This document shows, one piece after another, positions 20,392 through 33,572 of a DNA stretch of 64,000 nt. The stretch spans positions 186,001 to 250,000 of the forward strand of contig JALQPE010000598.1 of the NCBI GenBank assembly GCA_030407315.1, written 5' to 3'. The translations under genes and the position numbers were made by a program. The notes beneath the pieces are model-generated. The model did no database searches and had not been told where the DNA came from. It was given only the letters and a program-made list of their open reading frames with translations. Source of the DNA: Asparagopsis taxiformis. Lineage: Eukaryota > Rhodophyta > Florideophyceae > Bonnemaisoniales > Bonnemaisoniaceae. Position 1 is the first letter of the stretch. Each line of letters starts with the position of its first letter.

Positions 20392-21798
20392 ATGTCCGGA
20401 CAAGCATCGGAGACGCCGCCGCGTAAACGCGCACGTCTGCACTCGATGAAGCGGCCACGCGCCGGTCTACAGCGGCCGCCAATCCCGACCAATCCGACGC
20501 GTCTGCGCTCTCTGGCCGACATGCTGAACGCGACGTCCTCCCGCGCGGAGGCTGCGCTCGGCAACGACGCGCCGGAGGACGCGTGGACTGTCGTGCAGAG
20601 CACAATGGACAATCTCGCATCGCTTCCGATCCCCGATGCGTCGCGATCCGCCCAGATACAATCGCCGATTACGCGCCCCATGCCCGACCCCCTGGCGCCT
20701 TCCGAGACCGCTGTGGACGCTGTGTTTCCCTCCGTGCCGTACGACCGCTCGATCAAGACCTCGCTTCGCGTCGTGTCCGCGCATCCGCTCTTTTGGATGT
20801 TGTGCACCAGTCAGCATGTCGAGTTTCTGGCCTTGTCTAATTTGGTGTCTCGTGCTGATTCGGATTTGACCGATGATGATCTCGCTAAACAGACGTTCTA
20901 CAAAGCTCTCTTGCATTTTCGAACACCCGCATCCCCGCTGCCCGCCGCTATCGCCACGCAATGGCAGGCGCTCATTGATACGCCGTCGATAGCTTCGCGC
21001 AGAGATGCTGTAAAAGGTGTTCGTAGTCTGGCATTGCAGAGGTTGACGTGCTGGCATAGCGCGTTACAATCGTTATATTTCGGCTTTCGGCATGGGCATA
21101 TTCCACAATTTTATGTACTTCTCTCTACAACGACTGTGTTGTTTACACGGAGCGACCACCCATCTCCTGCTTCCCACACACCGACTCCGTCTTCGCAATC
21201 AACGCCTCGTGCTCTGTGCTCTTCCGCGACAGTGGGATTGCGATCTCTTCTTCGTGAATATGCTGTCCCGTTTGCGGTAGTGGAGGCACCGGCTGATCAG
21301 CTGCCAAGTCTTGTTGTGGACGGTCACTTGGCCGTACATGCGTTGTACAATTTTATTCTCTCGGCAGGTCCGCGTCTCGCAAATGCGACCGATGTGCCAG
21401 TTTTGCTTTGCGATCATCCGTTTCGCGGATGTACATTTTCGTCGGCGGAGGTTTGTAATGTGCATAAAACAAAGGTCGTGAATGAACCGACTGAAGACGA
21501 TGCGTATCGATTCTCGGTACAGATATCTGGTCTGTTTACGCCACGACAGGTGGCAGGCTTTTGTCAGGCGCTGCGGTCAACGCAAAATGACGATTTCACT
21601 GTTTACATGGAGACAGATTCGAGGAGTTCCCGGCTGAACGCCTGCCAGCATGTCGCGGATAGCTCGAAGAAGAAAACATGGAAGCCTGAAACGGCTGTTA
21701 TTTCTGATGGCGCTTTGCAAGGGGCCTCTGTTTTGTCCAGAGTAGAAATTTCCAAGGAATCAGTCGGCTTCTCAGTTGTCACGAAAGCTTCGGACTAG
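20392..21798 (+). CDS. DONSON: DONSON homologue (replication initiation/fork protein)
   Basis: A 468-residue protein. DONSON helps load the CMG helicase with GINS and protects replication forks in animals; a plant homologue is known. The match is in the conserved middle and C-terminal parts: WHSALQSLYFGFRHGHIPQF, STTTVLFTRSDH, LRSLLREYAVPF, GHLAVHALYNFIL and the later DHPFRGCTFSSAEV block. The N-terminus is basic with a possible NLS (PPRKRARLH). Single exon, ATG at 20392. I call it by recognised motif order; a profile search would be needed for certainty. Confidence 0.8.
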   Translation: MSGQASETPPRKRARLHSMKRPRAGLQRPPIPTNPTRLRSLADMLNATSSRAEAALGNDAPEDAWTVVQSTMDNLASLPIPDASRSAQIQSPITRPMPDPLAPSETAVDAVFPSVPYDRSIKTSLRVVSAHPLFWMLCTSQHVEFLALSNLVSRADSDLTDDDLAKQTFYKALLHFRTPASPLPAAIATQWQALIDTPSIASRRDAVKGVRSLALQRLTCWHSALQSLYFGFRHGHIPQFYVLLSTTTVLFTRSDHPSPASHTPTPSSQSTPRALCSSATVGLRSLLREYAVPFAVVEAPADQLPSLVVDGHLAVHALYNFILSAGPRLANATDVPVLLCDHPFRGCTFSSAEVCNVHKTKVVNEPTEDDAYRFSVQISGLFTPRQVAGFCQALRSTQNDDFTVYMETDSRSSRLNACQHVADSSKKKTWKPETAVISDGALQGASVLSRVEISKESVGFSVVTKASD

Positions 21799-21983
21799 AA
21801 ACCCAAGTGGGATGCGTTCTAGTCAACTGCAATCCGTTGCCACAAGCAGCATTCAGGGGAATCTCGTCTCTGTCCAATGTATAATCGCCGACATATTGTA
21901 TAAAGTGTACAGAAGATATGTTGAACTTTTCCACCTCGTGCGGCAGGCATAATAAATGATTTAGTTACATCGCACGTATCTAT

Positions 21984-22245
21984 TGTGAACGGCAATATTA
22001 CGAGGATATGGAGCATAGCATTTTCTGAAATGACTTTATTACAAACACCTGCAGAGGTAATGATATTACGTGTCATGCATACAAGTGCTACGTAACCTTC
22101 ATGATACGAATTCACTCCCGGAGAGTCATAATAATTACACAGCACAACCCAACTTAGAATTAGCTAGCATCAACAGTAGCAGTATATAACACAGATGACC
22201 AGGAGACTTCAACAAGAAAAAAAAGGGTCAGCACAGGACTCAACA
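21984..22245 (+). repeat. 5' LTR of copia element
   Basis: 262 bp, begins TGTGAACGG and ends CA, matching the 3' LTR over its whole length. Most differences from the 3' LTR are one- or two-base indels, several in homopolymers, plus a few substitutions. Confidence 0.92.
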
Positions 22246-22259
22246 GGTTATGGGCCCAG
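22246..22259 (+). other. Primer binding site, tRNA-iMet anticodon-arm type
   Basis: GGTTATGGGCCCAG directly follows the 5' LTR. It is complementary to the anticodon stem-loop of initiator tRNA-Met, not to a tRNA 3' end. This is the half-tRNA primer type known from Drosophila copia. Recognition is from memory of that family. Confidence 0.75.
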
Positions 22260-22305
22260 CCGAAGAAAACACAACTCGTACAGTTCCCAAGTTGTTATAG
22301 AAGAA

Positions 22306-23290
22306 ATGGCTGGTGACGAAGAAACAAGGATCCAAAAGTTCCACGGACGAGTGGGAGACGATTACAGTTTGTGGCGGATCCGTGCAGAGATTGCACTTAA
22401 AGGAAAGGGATATTGGAAAAAGTTGCAGACAAGTGCATGTGATGAAGACATAAAAGACAAAGCGTCAGCAATGCTGACAAGTGCACTTGGTGATTCAGCA
22501 CTTCGCGTATGCAGCGCGAAGATTGAAGCCCAATCGAAATGATACAGCTTTTGGATCAGCGCTATGCTTCTACACGTGCTGCAACTCGCATATCTGTTCT
22601 AACAGCTGTATACTCAAAGCGATACAGTCACAAGGAGAACATGACAAGATATATTGACGAGTTCGAATCCTTATTTGCACAGTTGGAGCGTATGGGAATG
22701 GAAATTGCAATTCCTGAGACACACAAGGCGCCTCTACTCCTTGCAAGTATTGGTAACAACTCTAGTCTAGAGAGTACAGTTGCAGCTTTACGTATGAAAG
22801 ACACAGATGACCTCACGTGGGAATCTGTGACGGCAGACTTAATTCAAGAATGGAGGAGAGCTAGTGAGTCGTTCCACCAGAAGAAAAAAATGGAAAGAGA
22901 AAGAACAGGGAAGGATACAACATCAAGAACAGAGCTTTCAAAGCAACCTCTGCATCTACGAACAGTACTTGCACATTTTGTGGAAAAAATGGGTCACGAA
23001 GCGGAAAAATGCTTCGTTAATCCACAATCACCGCTATGTCGCCTTCCAGAACAAGCACAAAATTCGATTCGTGCACAAACGTTAAAGCAGAAAGGACAGA
23101 AAAGAAAGAGAAGAAACGCACCCATTTTGGTGGCAATGCTTTGTTACATCGGAAACTGTGCAGCAGTCAAACGTACAAGCAGAAAAAAACAGTAGAGCCT
23201 GCAATACTCGACAGCGGTGCATCAAGAACAATGTTCCGCAGTCCAGAAGAAGTTTTGAATGGAACATACGCGAAAGGATCACTTGATGTT
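22306..23290 (+). pseudogene. Copia gag and protease region (frameshifted)
   Basis: The gag reading starts at MAGDEETRIQKFHG (22306) and changes frame near 22540, continuing through helical gag sequence (RYIDEFESLFAQLERMG) to about 22990. The CCHC knuckle (CTFCGK, then GHEAEKC) is split by an extra base within an A6 run at 22984-22989. The protease active-site block ILDSGASRTMF is near 23195-23230. Capsid and protease functions are from family knowledge. Confidence 0.8.
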
Positions 23291-23559
23291 TGAAGCTTGC
23301 AGCTGGAAGCAATCAAGCAAAATGTAGGGCACTGGAACAGTTCAAGTTGGCAAAATTACATTGCCGAAAAGTATTCATGTCGGTGATCTAAACGGTACAT
23401 TGATATCAGTGGGTGAAATATGCGATCAAGGAAAGGTAGTTGTCTTTACTGCAAAAGAAGCAGTCATTCTCGACGTTGGCAAGATTACTGCAAATGAAGA
23501 TGATGTTGTCATGGTTGTAAACCGTGACTGCTCTACGGGACTATATACGTTTGGGAGCA

Positions 23560-26340
23560 GACAAGAAAGAGCATCTCGTGCCTCTGTAAGCACCGATCTG
23601 CATTTATGGCATCAAAGGTTAATTCACACGAATGTTAAAGTGCTGAAGAATATTGAGAAGCACTCCTCTGATGTACATAAACTGCGCGGAACCTCAAACA
23701 TGCCATCCTTGCCATATGGGCAAGGCAAAGATGAAGTCTTTTGACTCCCATTTTGAACCTGCTTATTATGCTGGCGAGATAATACACTCAGATGTTGCGG
23801 GGCCAATGCCAAGTAGCCATGATGGTCGCAAATACTTCTGTACATTTACGGATCAGTATCCCCGTTTCTCGCATGTGATGGCATGCATACAAAAGGAGAA
23901 GCAAGCGAAGCATTTGAAGCTTACAGAGAGATGTCACATGTGTTAAATACTTCACTCGCGGAGTACAAAGAGTGCACACAGATGGAGGAGGAGAATTTGT
24001 GAATCTATATATCAATGACCATTCGCAGACGACACCCAATACCCCACAGCACAATCCGTTTCGAAAAGATTGAACAGGTCGTTGCTGGATCCCGTCCGAA
24101 CTATCCTGGAAGAAGCAGGGGTGAGCGCGAGATATTGGGAGTATGCATTGGACCACGTGGTCTATATCAAAAACAGACTGCCACACTCGGCACTTGAGTG
24201 CAGCCATTCGAAAAGTTGACGGGAAAGAAGCCTTCGCTACGACACATTCGCATATTTGGGTGCACAGCCTTTGTTTATGACAATAATCCAATCTCTAAGG
24301 TACACGCAAGAGCTAATCCTGCAATATTTCTAGGATGCGATGACAATGGTGTGTATACTGTCGAGAGACTTGTGACCGGAAGTGTTGTCAACTCTGTACA
24401 TGTCACATTCGATGAGACATGCTTTCCAGGCCTTGAAAAACTTGGTTCCAGTAGCAGTGGTTCTGATGAAGAGAGTGTGGCTGACACTGACACTCTAACC
24501 TACGACATGAGATGTTCACATTCCTGTCATCAGAAGAAGAGACAGTCAGTGGCACTGCAGCAGATTCAAACAGTGACGATGTGACAGACAAGATGACTTC
24601 ACCTCAAGAAGAGCAGCTGTCATTAGGTGGCAGTAATTCAAGGCCTTCTAGGAATAGGAAAAGGCCAGTATACTATGGATTCCCCGAATCAGCCGATCTA
24701 CACCCACGCAAATGCAGGCATTTCGGTAATGATTACTACAAGCGACAACCCATCAGTTAGTGAATCTATGGCTGCGTCACCAGATGAAATGGTATTATGG
24801 AAAGAAGCAATGGAGGCAGAGCTCCAAAAGTCTGGAAGATAAACAGACGTGGAGAGTGGCTGGAAGTATTCAAAGACGTCGCAATGGTAGAAGGATTATG
24901 ACCTTACCCCATGGAAGCGCATATTACCAACTCACATTATACTCAAGATCAACGTGACGAAAACGGGGAACCAACAACGATTCAACAGCTCGCATTGTTG
25001 CAGAGGCCACTTACAGGAGCATGGAAAGGATTACAGTCATGTATATTCACCAGTTACTCAATTTTCCAACGTATTGCTTGTTCTTCCATTGCTCTTCAGC
25101 TTGGATGGAAATCTAGACATTTGGACTTCAAGACAGCATTCTTGAACGGTGACATTGATTGTGAAGTATATGTAACCCATCCAACTAATTTGCCAGCAGA
25201 TATGCAAAGTGACTCATATTATATATTGAAGAAGTCTCTTATGGATTGAGACAGGCTCCATTGCAATGGTTATAAAACTGTCGGATACACTGAAGAAAAT
25301 TCAATACAAACAGCTCAAAGTGACACTGCAGTCTTCTCAAGAAATATGAAAAGAATGCCGTTGAAGTAACAGTGATTATACTTGTGTATGTTGATGACTT
25401 GATCATTGTATGTAACGATGACAAAGAGCTCACCGAACAGACAGAAAGCCTTTGAACGCATTTGATGGAAATGATGAAGGAGAGTTAGTTGGTATCTGGA
25501 GTGCGCGTGAGAGCGAAAGAGTCGCATTGCATTCTTTCGCAACAGCTTATATCGAAAACATTATCGACACGTATGGTGGAAACAATATACGACTATATAC
25601 AACGCCTATGAATACAAATTTTCTATGCTGAACTAGAGTCACACAAGGATGAGATTGTCACTGAGACTGATGAGTTCAGAACTTTAATTGGTGCACTTCT
25701 ATACTTTTCAATTAAGACGAGGCCAGATATGCTACAGCTGTGTCTATCTTGTCAAGATACACAGCGAAACCTACTCCATTTCTAATGAAATGTGCTTTAC
25801 GTATCTTGGGATATCTGAAACTAACTATCAACTTCGGCCTTTCATACAGCAATGACAACAGGAATGATCTCACCACTGGAATTCTTTGTTGATGCAGACC
25901 ATGCAGGAGATAAGACAGATCGTAAGTCTAGGACAGGATGGATTGGCAGGTTAAAACGGTTGTGCTTTACTGGAATAGCACGAAGCAATCTTGTGTTGCT
26001 CTTTCTACTAAGAAGCTGAGTATATGGCATTAAGTGACTGCTGTAGGGAGATCAAGCGTGTTCGCAATTCCTTACAGAACTGTGCATTAATGTTCCAGTA
26101 ACACCAATACTGAAAGGAGACAATATGGCAGCTATATCATGGGCTGAGAGTACAAAGAGTTTGCGAAAGAAAAGCATATTGAGTTGCGCTACCACTTTGT
26201 CAGAGAGTGTGTAGAAAATGGAATTGTGGAATTGGAATACATTCCATCTAATGAGAATCTAGCTGACATATTCACAAAAGCCTTGGATCGAACTAAGTTT
26301 GAAGGGTTTTATCAGAATGATTGGCTTAACCAATGCGAAA
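23560..26340 (+). pseudogene. Copia integrase, RT and RNase H region (frameshifted)
   Basis: GAG-pre-integrase (23600-23720), integrase core with HSDVAGPM and FTDQYPRFSHV (23740-23880), an RT stretch with HLDFKTAFLNGDI (about 25115-25155) and YVDDLIIV (about 25385-25410), and RNase H/tether (25830-26320) are all visible. They fall in at least six separate reading segments. The breaks are small indels, not large deletions. Confidence 0.8.
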
Positions 26341-26355
26341 TGACTTTGGTACGCC

Positions 26356-26363
26356 AGGAGGAG
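26356..26363 (+). other. Polypurine tract
   Basis: AGGAGGAG immediately precedes the 3' LTR, the place where plus-strand synthesis is primed in LTR elements. Confidence 0.7.
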
Positions 26364-26622
26364 TGTGAACGGCAATATTACGAGGATATGGAGCATAGCA
26401 TTTTTCTGAAATGACATTATTACAAACACCTGCAGAGGTAATGATATTACGTGTCATGCATACAAGTGCTACGTAACCTTCATGATACGATTTCACTCCC
26501 GGAAGTCATAATATTACACAGAGACACACCCCAACTTAGAATTAGCTAGCATCAACAGTAGCAGTAATAACACAGATGACCAGGAGACTTCAACAAGAAA
26601 AAAGGTCAGCACAGGACTCACA
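26364..26622 (+). repeat. 3' LTR of copia element
   Basis: 259 bp direct repeat of 21984-22245, TGTGAACGG to CACA, followed by the TCTAT target duplication at 26623-26627. Confidence 0.92.
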
Positions 26623-26684
26623 TCTATATATCAAACTATTCGCGATTCGCACAGCTTGGAGAATCAATCACATCCGAATCGCTT

Positions 26685-28987
<2,303 letters not shown>

Positions 28988-29425
28988 GGTGGAGATTGCC
29001 GTCGCAAAAGCGTCGCGTCAGTCGCGATGGATTGTTGTTAGCAATGCCATTCGATATGGGAGCTGATGTTTGTCGTGTCATTTGTGGATGGCGCGTGTGG
29101 ACGACTTGTTCATTGTGTCCGCGATGGCCAATGGAAACTATTCGCAGATTGTTTTCAGAAATTGTGGTGCCGGTTCAGATGCAAAATTTGCAAATTGATT
29201 CACTCGATGAATTCAGTCCACATAATTTCCTTTGAGCCATGCAACGTACACCATGTGTACGATCATTCCGCCGCCAGACCACTCTGTATATCACAAGTAC
29301 AACTACTCTTGGACTTGAATTTCTTTCACGCTATCATCTCTCGACTGTTTTATATCACCCATGATGGCGTCCCCATCCCTCCGCAACGACCAGTGCGAGT
29401 CAGCAGTTACCCGGCTATTCCCGTC
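28988..29425. other. Divergent intergenic region
   Basis: Shared upstream region of aminodeoxychorismate synthase (minus) and the ABC transporter (plus). The transporter frame is open from 29066 but the translated upstream part does not look like transporter sequence. A start at 29426 is preferred. Confidence 0.4.
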
Positions 29426-31396
29426 ATGAGCCACGCATTTGTTCAAAGCGCGCCCGCACTGCGCTCTCTACGGACGACGGCGTTCGCCCCCAGTGTCCAC
29501 TGCAGACGTCCGACGCCCACCATCAAATTTGCGCGGCGCGTCAGGTCGCCTGTCGCGTTCAATCCTCAGTCGCAATGGCAGTCCTCCGCCCCTCCGCCGG
29601 AAACGCAAGTGGACAAAAAACGACGCGATGTGTCCCGCCTCCTAACCCTTTTCAAGCGTCTCGCGCTCCCGTACTGGCAGAAGGAGAAACAAGCGCGTCG
29701 CGATCTTGCAGGTGTGCTTGCCTTGACAGTGCTTCAATCCGGCGTTTCAGTTATGTTTTCCTTCATCTCACGCGACTTTTGGACCGCGTTGAACACAAAG
29801 GACACCACTTTATTCTACCATCAGGCAGGGCTCTTCTTCGCAGCGCTTTGTGCCTTTACGCCAATCGTTGTTTACTACCAGTATTATCGAGATGTATGCG
29901 CTTTACGCTGGCGGGATTGGATTACGCGTCGCGTTCTTGCACAATACGTCCAATCGCGTAATTTTTATCAGCTCGAATCTCAGGATGAAGTTGACAATCC
30001 TGATCAACGAATTACGCAAGATTTGAATTCTTTCACTGCTGAATCACTTAATCTCGTCCTAACTCTCGTGGTGTCCTCACTGGATCTCGTGTCGTTCTCT
30101 GCCATTCTCTTCTCGATTTACCCGCTCCTCTTCGGCATTCTTGTTGGCTATGCTGCAACAGGAACCATTGCAACAGCGGTTGTTGGAAAACGCCTCATAT
30201 CCCTCAACTACAACCAGCTTGTGCGCGAAGCAGATCTGCGTTACAGCCTTATTCGACTCCGAGAGAATGCGGAGAGTATTGCATTTTTCTCAGGGGAAGC
30301 AAGAGAGCAATCGGAAATTACTCGTCGACTCTCGTTAGCTGTGGATAACATGACCGATGTGCTCCAATTACGTCGACAATTGGGCTTTTTACAAACCACC
30401 TACCGTTATGCTGTGCAGGTACTTCCAGCAATCTGCGTTGCGCCACAATATTTCTCTGGTGCTATTCAGCTTGGAAGTGTAACACAAAGTTTCGGTGCTT
30501 TCTCGCATATTCTCGGTGATTTATCGCTCGTCGTGAACCGTTTTGACAGTCTTAGTCAGTTTGGGGCCGGTATAGACCGTTTATCGCAGTTTGTGGACGC
30601 CCTCGAGAAGAACATCGAGCAGGAAGAGCGCACATTTGGATTGGATGAGGTGGAAACAGTTGATGCATCAGAGAATACATCCATTGTTCTTAAAAGGATT
30701 CCTGGACGGACCAGAGCATTGTACGTTGATGGCGTCACGTTGTCAACACCGCTTGAGAGTGTGCAAAGAGTGCTTATTGATGACTTGACATTCCAACTGA
30801 CAGAAGGCGAGCGATTACTCGTAGTTGGCCCTTCCGGAACTGGCAAGAGCTCGCTGTTGAGGGCAATTGCAGGTCTGTGGACGAACGGTTCTGGAACGAT
30901 TACGCGCCCGATGGATAATACATTCTTTCTGCCACAGAAACCGTATTGCACATTGGGAAGTCTAAGAGCGAATCTGCTGTATCCGCGCAATATGGGGGAG
31001 GGAAACGAACCAACTGATGCAGGGTTGATGCGTGTGTTAGAGATGGTGGACTTGCAAGAACTGCCAGAGAGAATGGGCGGATTGGATGCAGTTGCTGATT
31101 GGTCCGATACGCTTTCACTTGGCGAACAGCAACGACTTCAATTTGCGCGCTTGTTCCTCTCACAACCCTCCATGGCTATCATTGACGAGGGGTCATCAGC
31201 TTTGAGCATCGATGCTGAAAGGAGAATGTACGAACTCATTGAAGGGTTGGGCGTCACTGTCATTAGTGTCGGACATCGTCCTTCATTGCTCATGTACCAC
31301 GACACGATCCTGCGGCTCGAGAAGGATGATGGGTCTTGGGAACTGCAAGAGATCAAACAAGAACAAAGGGATAGTATACTCGCCCAGACGCTATGA
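29426..31396 (+). CDS. Plastid-type ABC half-transporter (ABCD/YddA-SbmA family)
   Basis: A 656-residue half-transporter with the membrane domain first and one nucleotide-binding domain. Residues 1-60 are rich in Ser/Thr/Arg/Pro and poor in acidic residues, like a plastid transit peptide. The membrane domain (about 80-400) has hydrophobic spans and the ABC_membrane_2-type stretch IPNPDQRI-like DNPDQRITQDLNSF. The NBD has Walker A GPSGTGKSS (near 470), signature LSLGEQQRLQFARL (near 560) and Walker B MAIIDEGSSALS. Relatives include cyanobacterial transporters and plastid ABCD2 of plants; substrate unknown. It must dimerise to work. Convergent with the GH31 gene. Confidence 0.88.
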   Translation: MSHAFVQSAPALRSLRTTAFAPSVHCRRPTPTIKFARRVRSPVAFNPQSQWQSSAPPPETQVDKKRRDVSRLLTLFKRLALPYWQKEKQARRDLAGVLALTVLQSGVSVMFSFISRDFWTALNTKDTTLFYHQAGLFFAALCAFTPIVVYYQYYRDVCALRWRDWITRRVLAQYVQSRNFYQLESQDEVDNPDQRITQDLNSFTAESLNLVLTLVVSSLDLVSFSAILFSIYPLLFGILVGYAATGTIATAVVGKRLISLNYNQLVREADLRYSLIRLRENAESIAFFSGEAREQSEITRRLSLAVDNMTDVLQLRRQLGFLQTTYRYAVQVLPAICVAPQYFSGAIQLGSVTQSFGAFSHILGDLSLVVNRFDSLSQFGAGIDRLSQFVDALEKNIEQEERTFGLDEVETVDASENTSIVLKRIPGRTRALYVDGVTLSTPLESVQRVLIDDLTFQLTEGERLLVVGPSGTGKSSLLRAIAGLWTNGSGTITRPMDNTFFLPQKPYCTLGSLRANLLYPRNMGEGNEPTDAGLMRVLEMVDLQELPERMGGLDAVADWSDTLSLGEQQRLQFARLFLSQPSMAIIDEGSSALSIDAERRMYELIEGLGVTVISVGHRPSLLMYHDTILRLEKDDGSWELQEIKQEQRDSILAQTL

Positions 31397-31565
31397 TCTT
31401 CGTCACCGCGTTATATTATAGATATGCAACTTTGCGGTACACGGCTGTTACTGAGCGATGCGTATACTGTATTTAAACCAGCTAGCTTGAAACACAAAAT
31501 GTACAAAACAGCACTCAACCAAAGCTCAAGTGGCAAACAACCAGGCGGATCATCTTAGAGCACTC

Positions 31566-33572
31566 TCACCGGGAGCAGACATACGTAGGCATCTCATCCA
31601 ATTCCGCCGAAACCTGCTGTAACCAAACCGGTCCAACAACGCCATCATCTTGAAAAGAGCCATCATGAAGCTGAACTCTATGCCACAAGCCACTCGGCAA
31701 AAACACATCCCTCTTCCTCTGCCCGGCGTTCAAGACAGGCGCCACAACAACACTATCACCAATCATGAACTGATCATAAATAGCGGCAACATCATCTCTC
31801 TCCGGCTCAGCCCACCACATCGGTCTAGCAATGGGCGTATAATCCGCGGCCGCCTTCTGAATACACGCCTCGATCTTATCCCAAAAGAACGCCTTCCTCC
31901 ATTGCAAACAGGCCGCACATAGCGCATCACATTCGGCGCCCATATCCCACGGCGGGATGCTAAACTGCATGGCGGGCATAGCGCAACTAGCCTGTGCCCA
32001 GCGGATCATAAGCTCCGCGTCGGGCTCCTCGCCTCCGTACGCATTGCCGGCGATATAATCCGGAATACAGAACGGGTATCCGAGAATTCCTGTTGTGAGC
32101 AAACCGGCGAGAACGCTCGCCAGGCCGTTCTGTAGACCCCAGGAGGAGAACTTATCGAAGAGACGGAACATTGGCGCGGATCCCTGGCAGCCTCTCACGC
32201 CGGAGCGAACCTCCGAAACTGGGAATTTGGAGGCTACCTGGCGGATCCAGGCGCGTGTGTAGTCGGCCGGACACGACATGGTGTCCTGAAGAATGCTATC
32301 TTTAGGAAGGAAACTGGGCTCGCCGGCGTCGAATTTGAAACCGTCCAGGCCGTGCGCATCGCGTAGACGCTGCAGTTCACCGACGAACCAGGCCACTGCG
32401 GAGGGGTTGGTGACGTCTAGTGCGGCGACGCGTGTGGGTTGCCACCATGCAAAATCGCCCAATTGACCGCTCTTGTTGTGAACGAAGAATTTGCGCGTTT
32501 CGGGGTTTGTGACAGCTTTGGAGTCTGTGTTTGCAAATGGTGTGACCCATAGTGTTACCAAAAAGCCCATGTCGTGAAGTTGTGCTATCATTGCAGTGGG
32601 ATCTGGGAATTTGACTGGGTCGAAGTGTAAATCGCCATACTTTGAGCTCCACCGATCGTCAATGCCCATGATGGATCTGGGCAAGTCTTTGTCGACGACA
32701 TACTTTGCTAACTGCAGTACATCAGATTGTGTAACTGCGTCCTTGTATTTTGCCCATGTGCTCCAGATGGGATCACGCATCATTTTCTCGGGCGGGATCA
32801 CCCCCGGTCCACTGGCGGCAAGTTGGCGCAAAACCGCTTGACATGCTTGTTTAACATTGGTCTCCGCAAACAGATCGAAATGCAGCGTGGGTACTTTATC
32901 ACCCCCGGGCACTTTCCAGGGGTGCTGCACAAATTTATAATCAAAAGCAGTCCTGGACATAACTGTCAGCAAGCCATCTCCGAGTCCTTGATCGGGCTCT
33001 GGAAGAATCTTCCTGTCGAAATTGACGATACCCACGCCCCATTTCAGCGGGACGGGTTCGGGAGCATTGAGGGACAGATGCAAACACGTCGAACTGTCAT
33101 CCACAACCATGGCTGCGCCAGCGGTGTTATAAAAGGTCGGCTCCACGAGGGTGCAAATCCCTGTGGGCCCGTTATCGAACGGGTAGACGGGTCCCATATG
33201 CAGGGAGGAGAGCTCCAGGGGCCAGTGCTGATACAAAATCTGGCCGAGTCCAAACCATTTAGCGGGGCGTATTGGGACGGCAAGGCGGATATCGTTGGCG
33301 TCGGGTGCGGAGATGTGTATGGAGAATTTGGGAGGGTTGAGTTTGATTTCGACAACGGCGCCGGTGGGATAGACTAGTTTGTGAGCGATGGGTGTGTGAT
33401 CATCGTGGATTGTCTTGGCGGTCGGCGAGGCGTCGGGTAAGCCGTGGATGGTCGCTTGGAGAATCGGGGCTGGATTGGCGGGATGGTGGAGTGTTAGCGT
33501 CGGGATTGGCGTCGCGGCTAGAGAGAGAGTTGTTTTTAGTGCTTTGGTTGTCAAGATAAGCGGGGTTGACAT
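31566..33572 (-). CDS. Glycoside hydrolase family 31, MYORG-like
   Basis: A 668-residue GH31 enzyme. The core barrel shows DDRWSSKYGDLHFDPVKFPD, LWVTPFAN, and the nucleophile block GFKFDAGEPSF at about residues 405-417 (Asp in KFDAGE). FDAGE rather than the WxDMNE of alpha-glucosidases places it with the MYORG/KIAA1161-type group, for which alpha-galactosidase activity has been reported. There is no signal peptide, so a cytosolic site is likely. ATG at 33572 chosen over upstream open frame lacking family features. In red algae, whose main soluble photosynthate is the alpha-galactoside floridoside, such an enzyme could act in its breakdown; this is inference only. Confidence 0.88.
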   Translation of the reverse strand: MSTPLILTTKALKTTLSLAATPIPTLTLHHPANPAPILQATIHGLPDASPTAKTIHDDHTPIAHKLVYPTGAVVEIKLNPPKFSIHISAPDANDIRLAVPIRPAKWFGLGQILYQHWPLELSSLHMGPVYPFDNGPTGICTLVEPTFYNTAGAAMVVDDSSTCLHLSLNAPEPVPLKWGVGIVNFDRKILPEPDQGLGDGLLTVMSRTAFDYKFVQHPWKVPGGDKVPTLHFDLFAETNVKQACQAVLRQLAASGPGVIPPEKMMRDPIWSTWAKYKDAVTQSDVLQLAKYVVDKDLPRSIMGIDDRWSSKYGDLHFDPVKFPDPTAMIAQLHDMGFLVTLWVTPFANTDSKAVTNPETRKFFVHNKSGQLGDFAWWQPTRVAALDVTNPSAVAWFVGELQRLRDAHGLDGFKFDAGEPSFLPKDSILQDTMSCPADYTRAWIRQVASKFPVSEVRSGVRGCQGSAPMFRLFDKFSSWGLQNGLASVLAGLLTTGILGYPFCIPDYIAGNAYGGEEPDAELMIRWAQASCAMPAMQFSIPPWDMGAECDALCAACLQWRKAFFWDKIEACIQKAAADYTPIARPMWWAEPERDDVAAIYDQFMIGDSVVVAPVLNAGQRKRDVFLPSGLWHRVQLHDGSFQDDGVVGPVWLQQVSAELDEMPTYVCSR

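Larger units (their letters stand above)
21979..26627 (+). mobile_element. Ty1/copia LTR retrotransposon, full length, frame-broken
   Basis: The element comprises 5' LTR 21984-22245, primer site, gag, protease, integrase, reverse transcriptase, RNase H, purine tract and 3' LTR 26364-26622, flanked by TCTAT target duplications (21979-21983 and 26623-26627). Domain order protease-integrase-RT-RNase H is the copia (Pseudoviridae) order. Seen in pieces: gag helices from 22306, a CCHC knuckle near 22970-23015, protease DSGA near 23205, the pre-integrase block HLWHQRLIHTN near 23600, integrase HSDVAGPM near 23790, RT with YVDD near 25390, and RNase H ending in SNENLADIFTKALDR near 26290. The frame shifts many times, so no full polyprotein can be made from this copy as read. 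It lies between DONSON and aminodeoxychorismate synthase. Confidence 0.93.
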
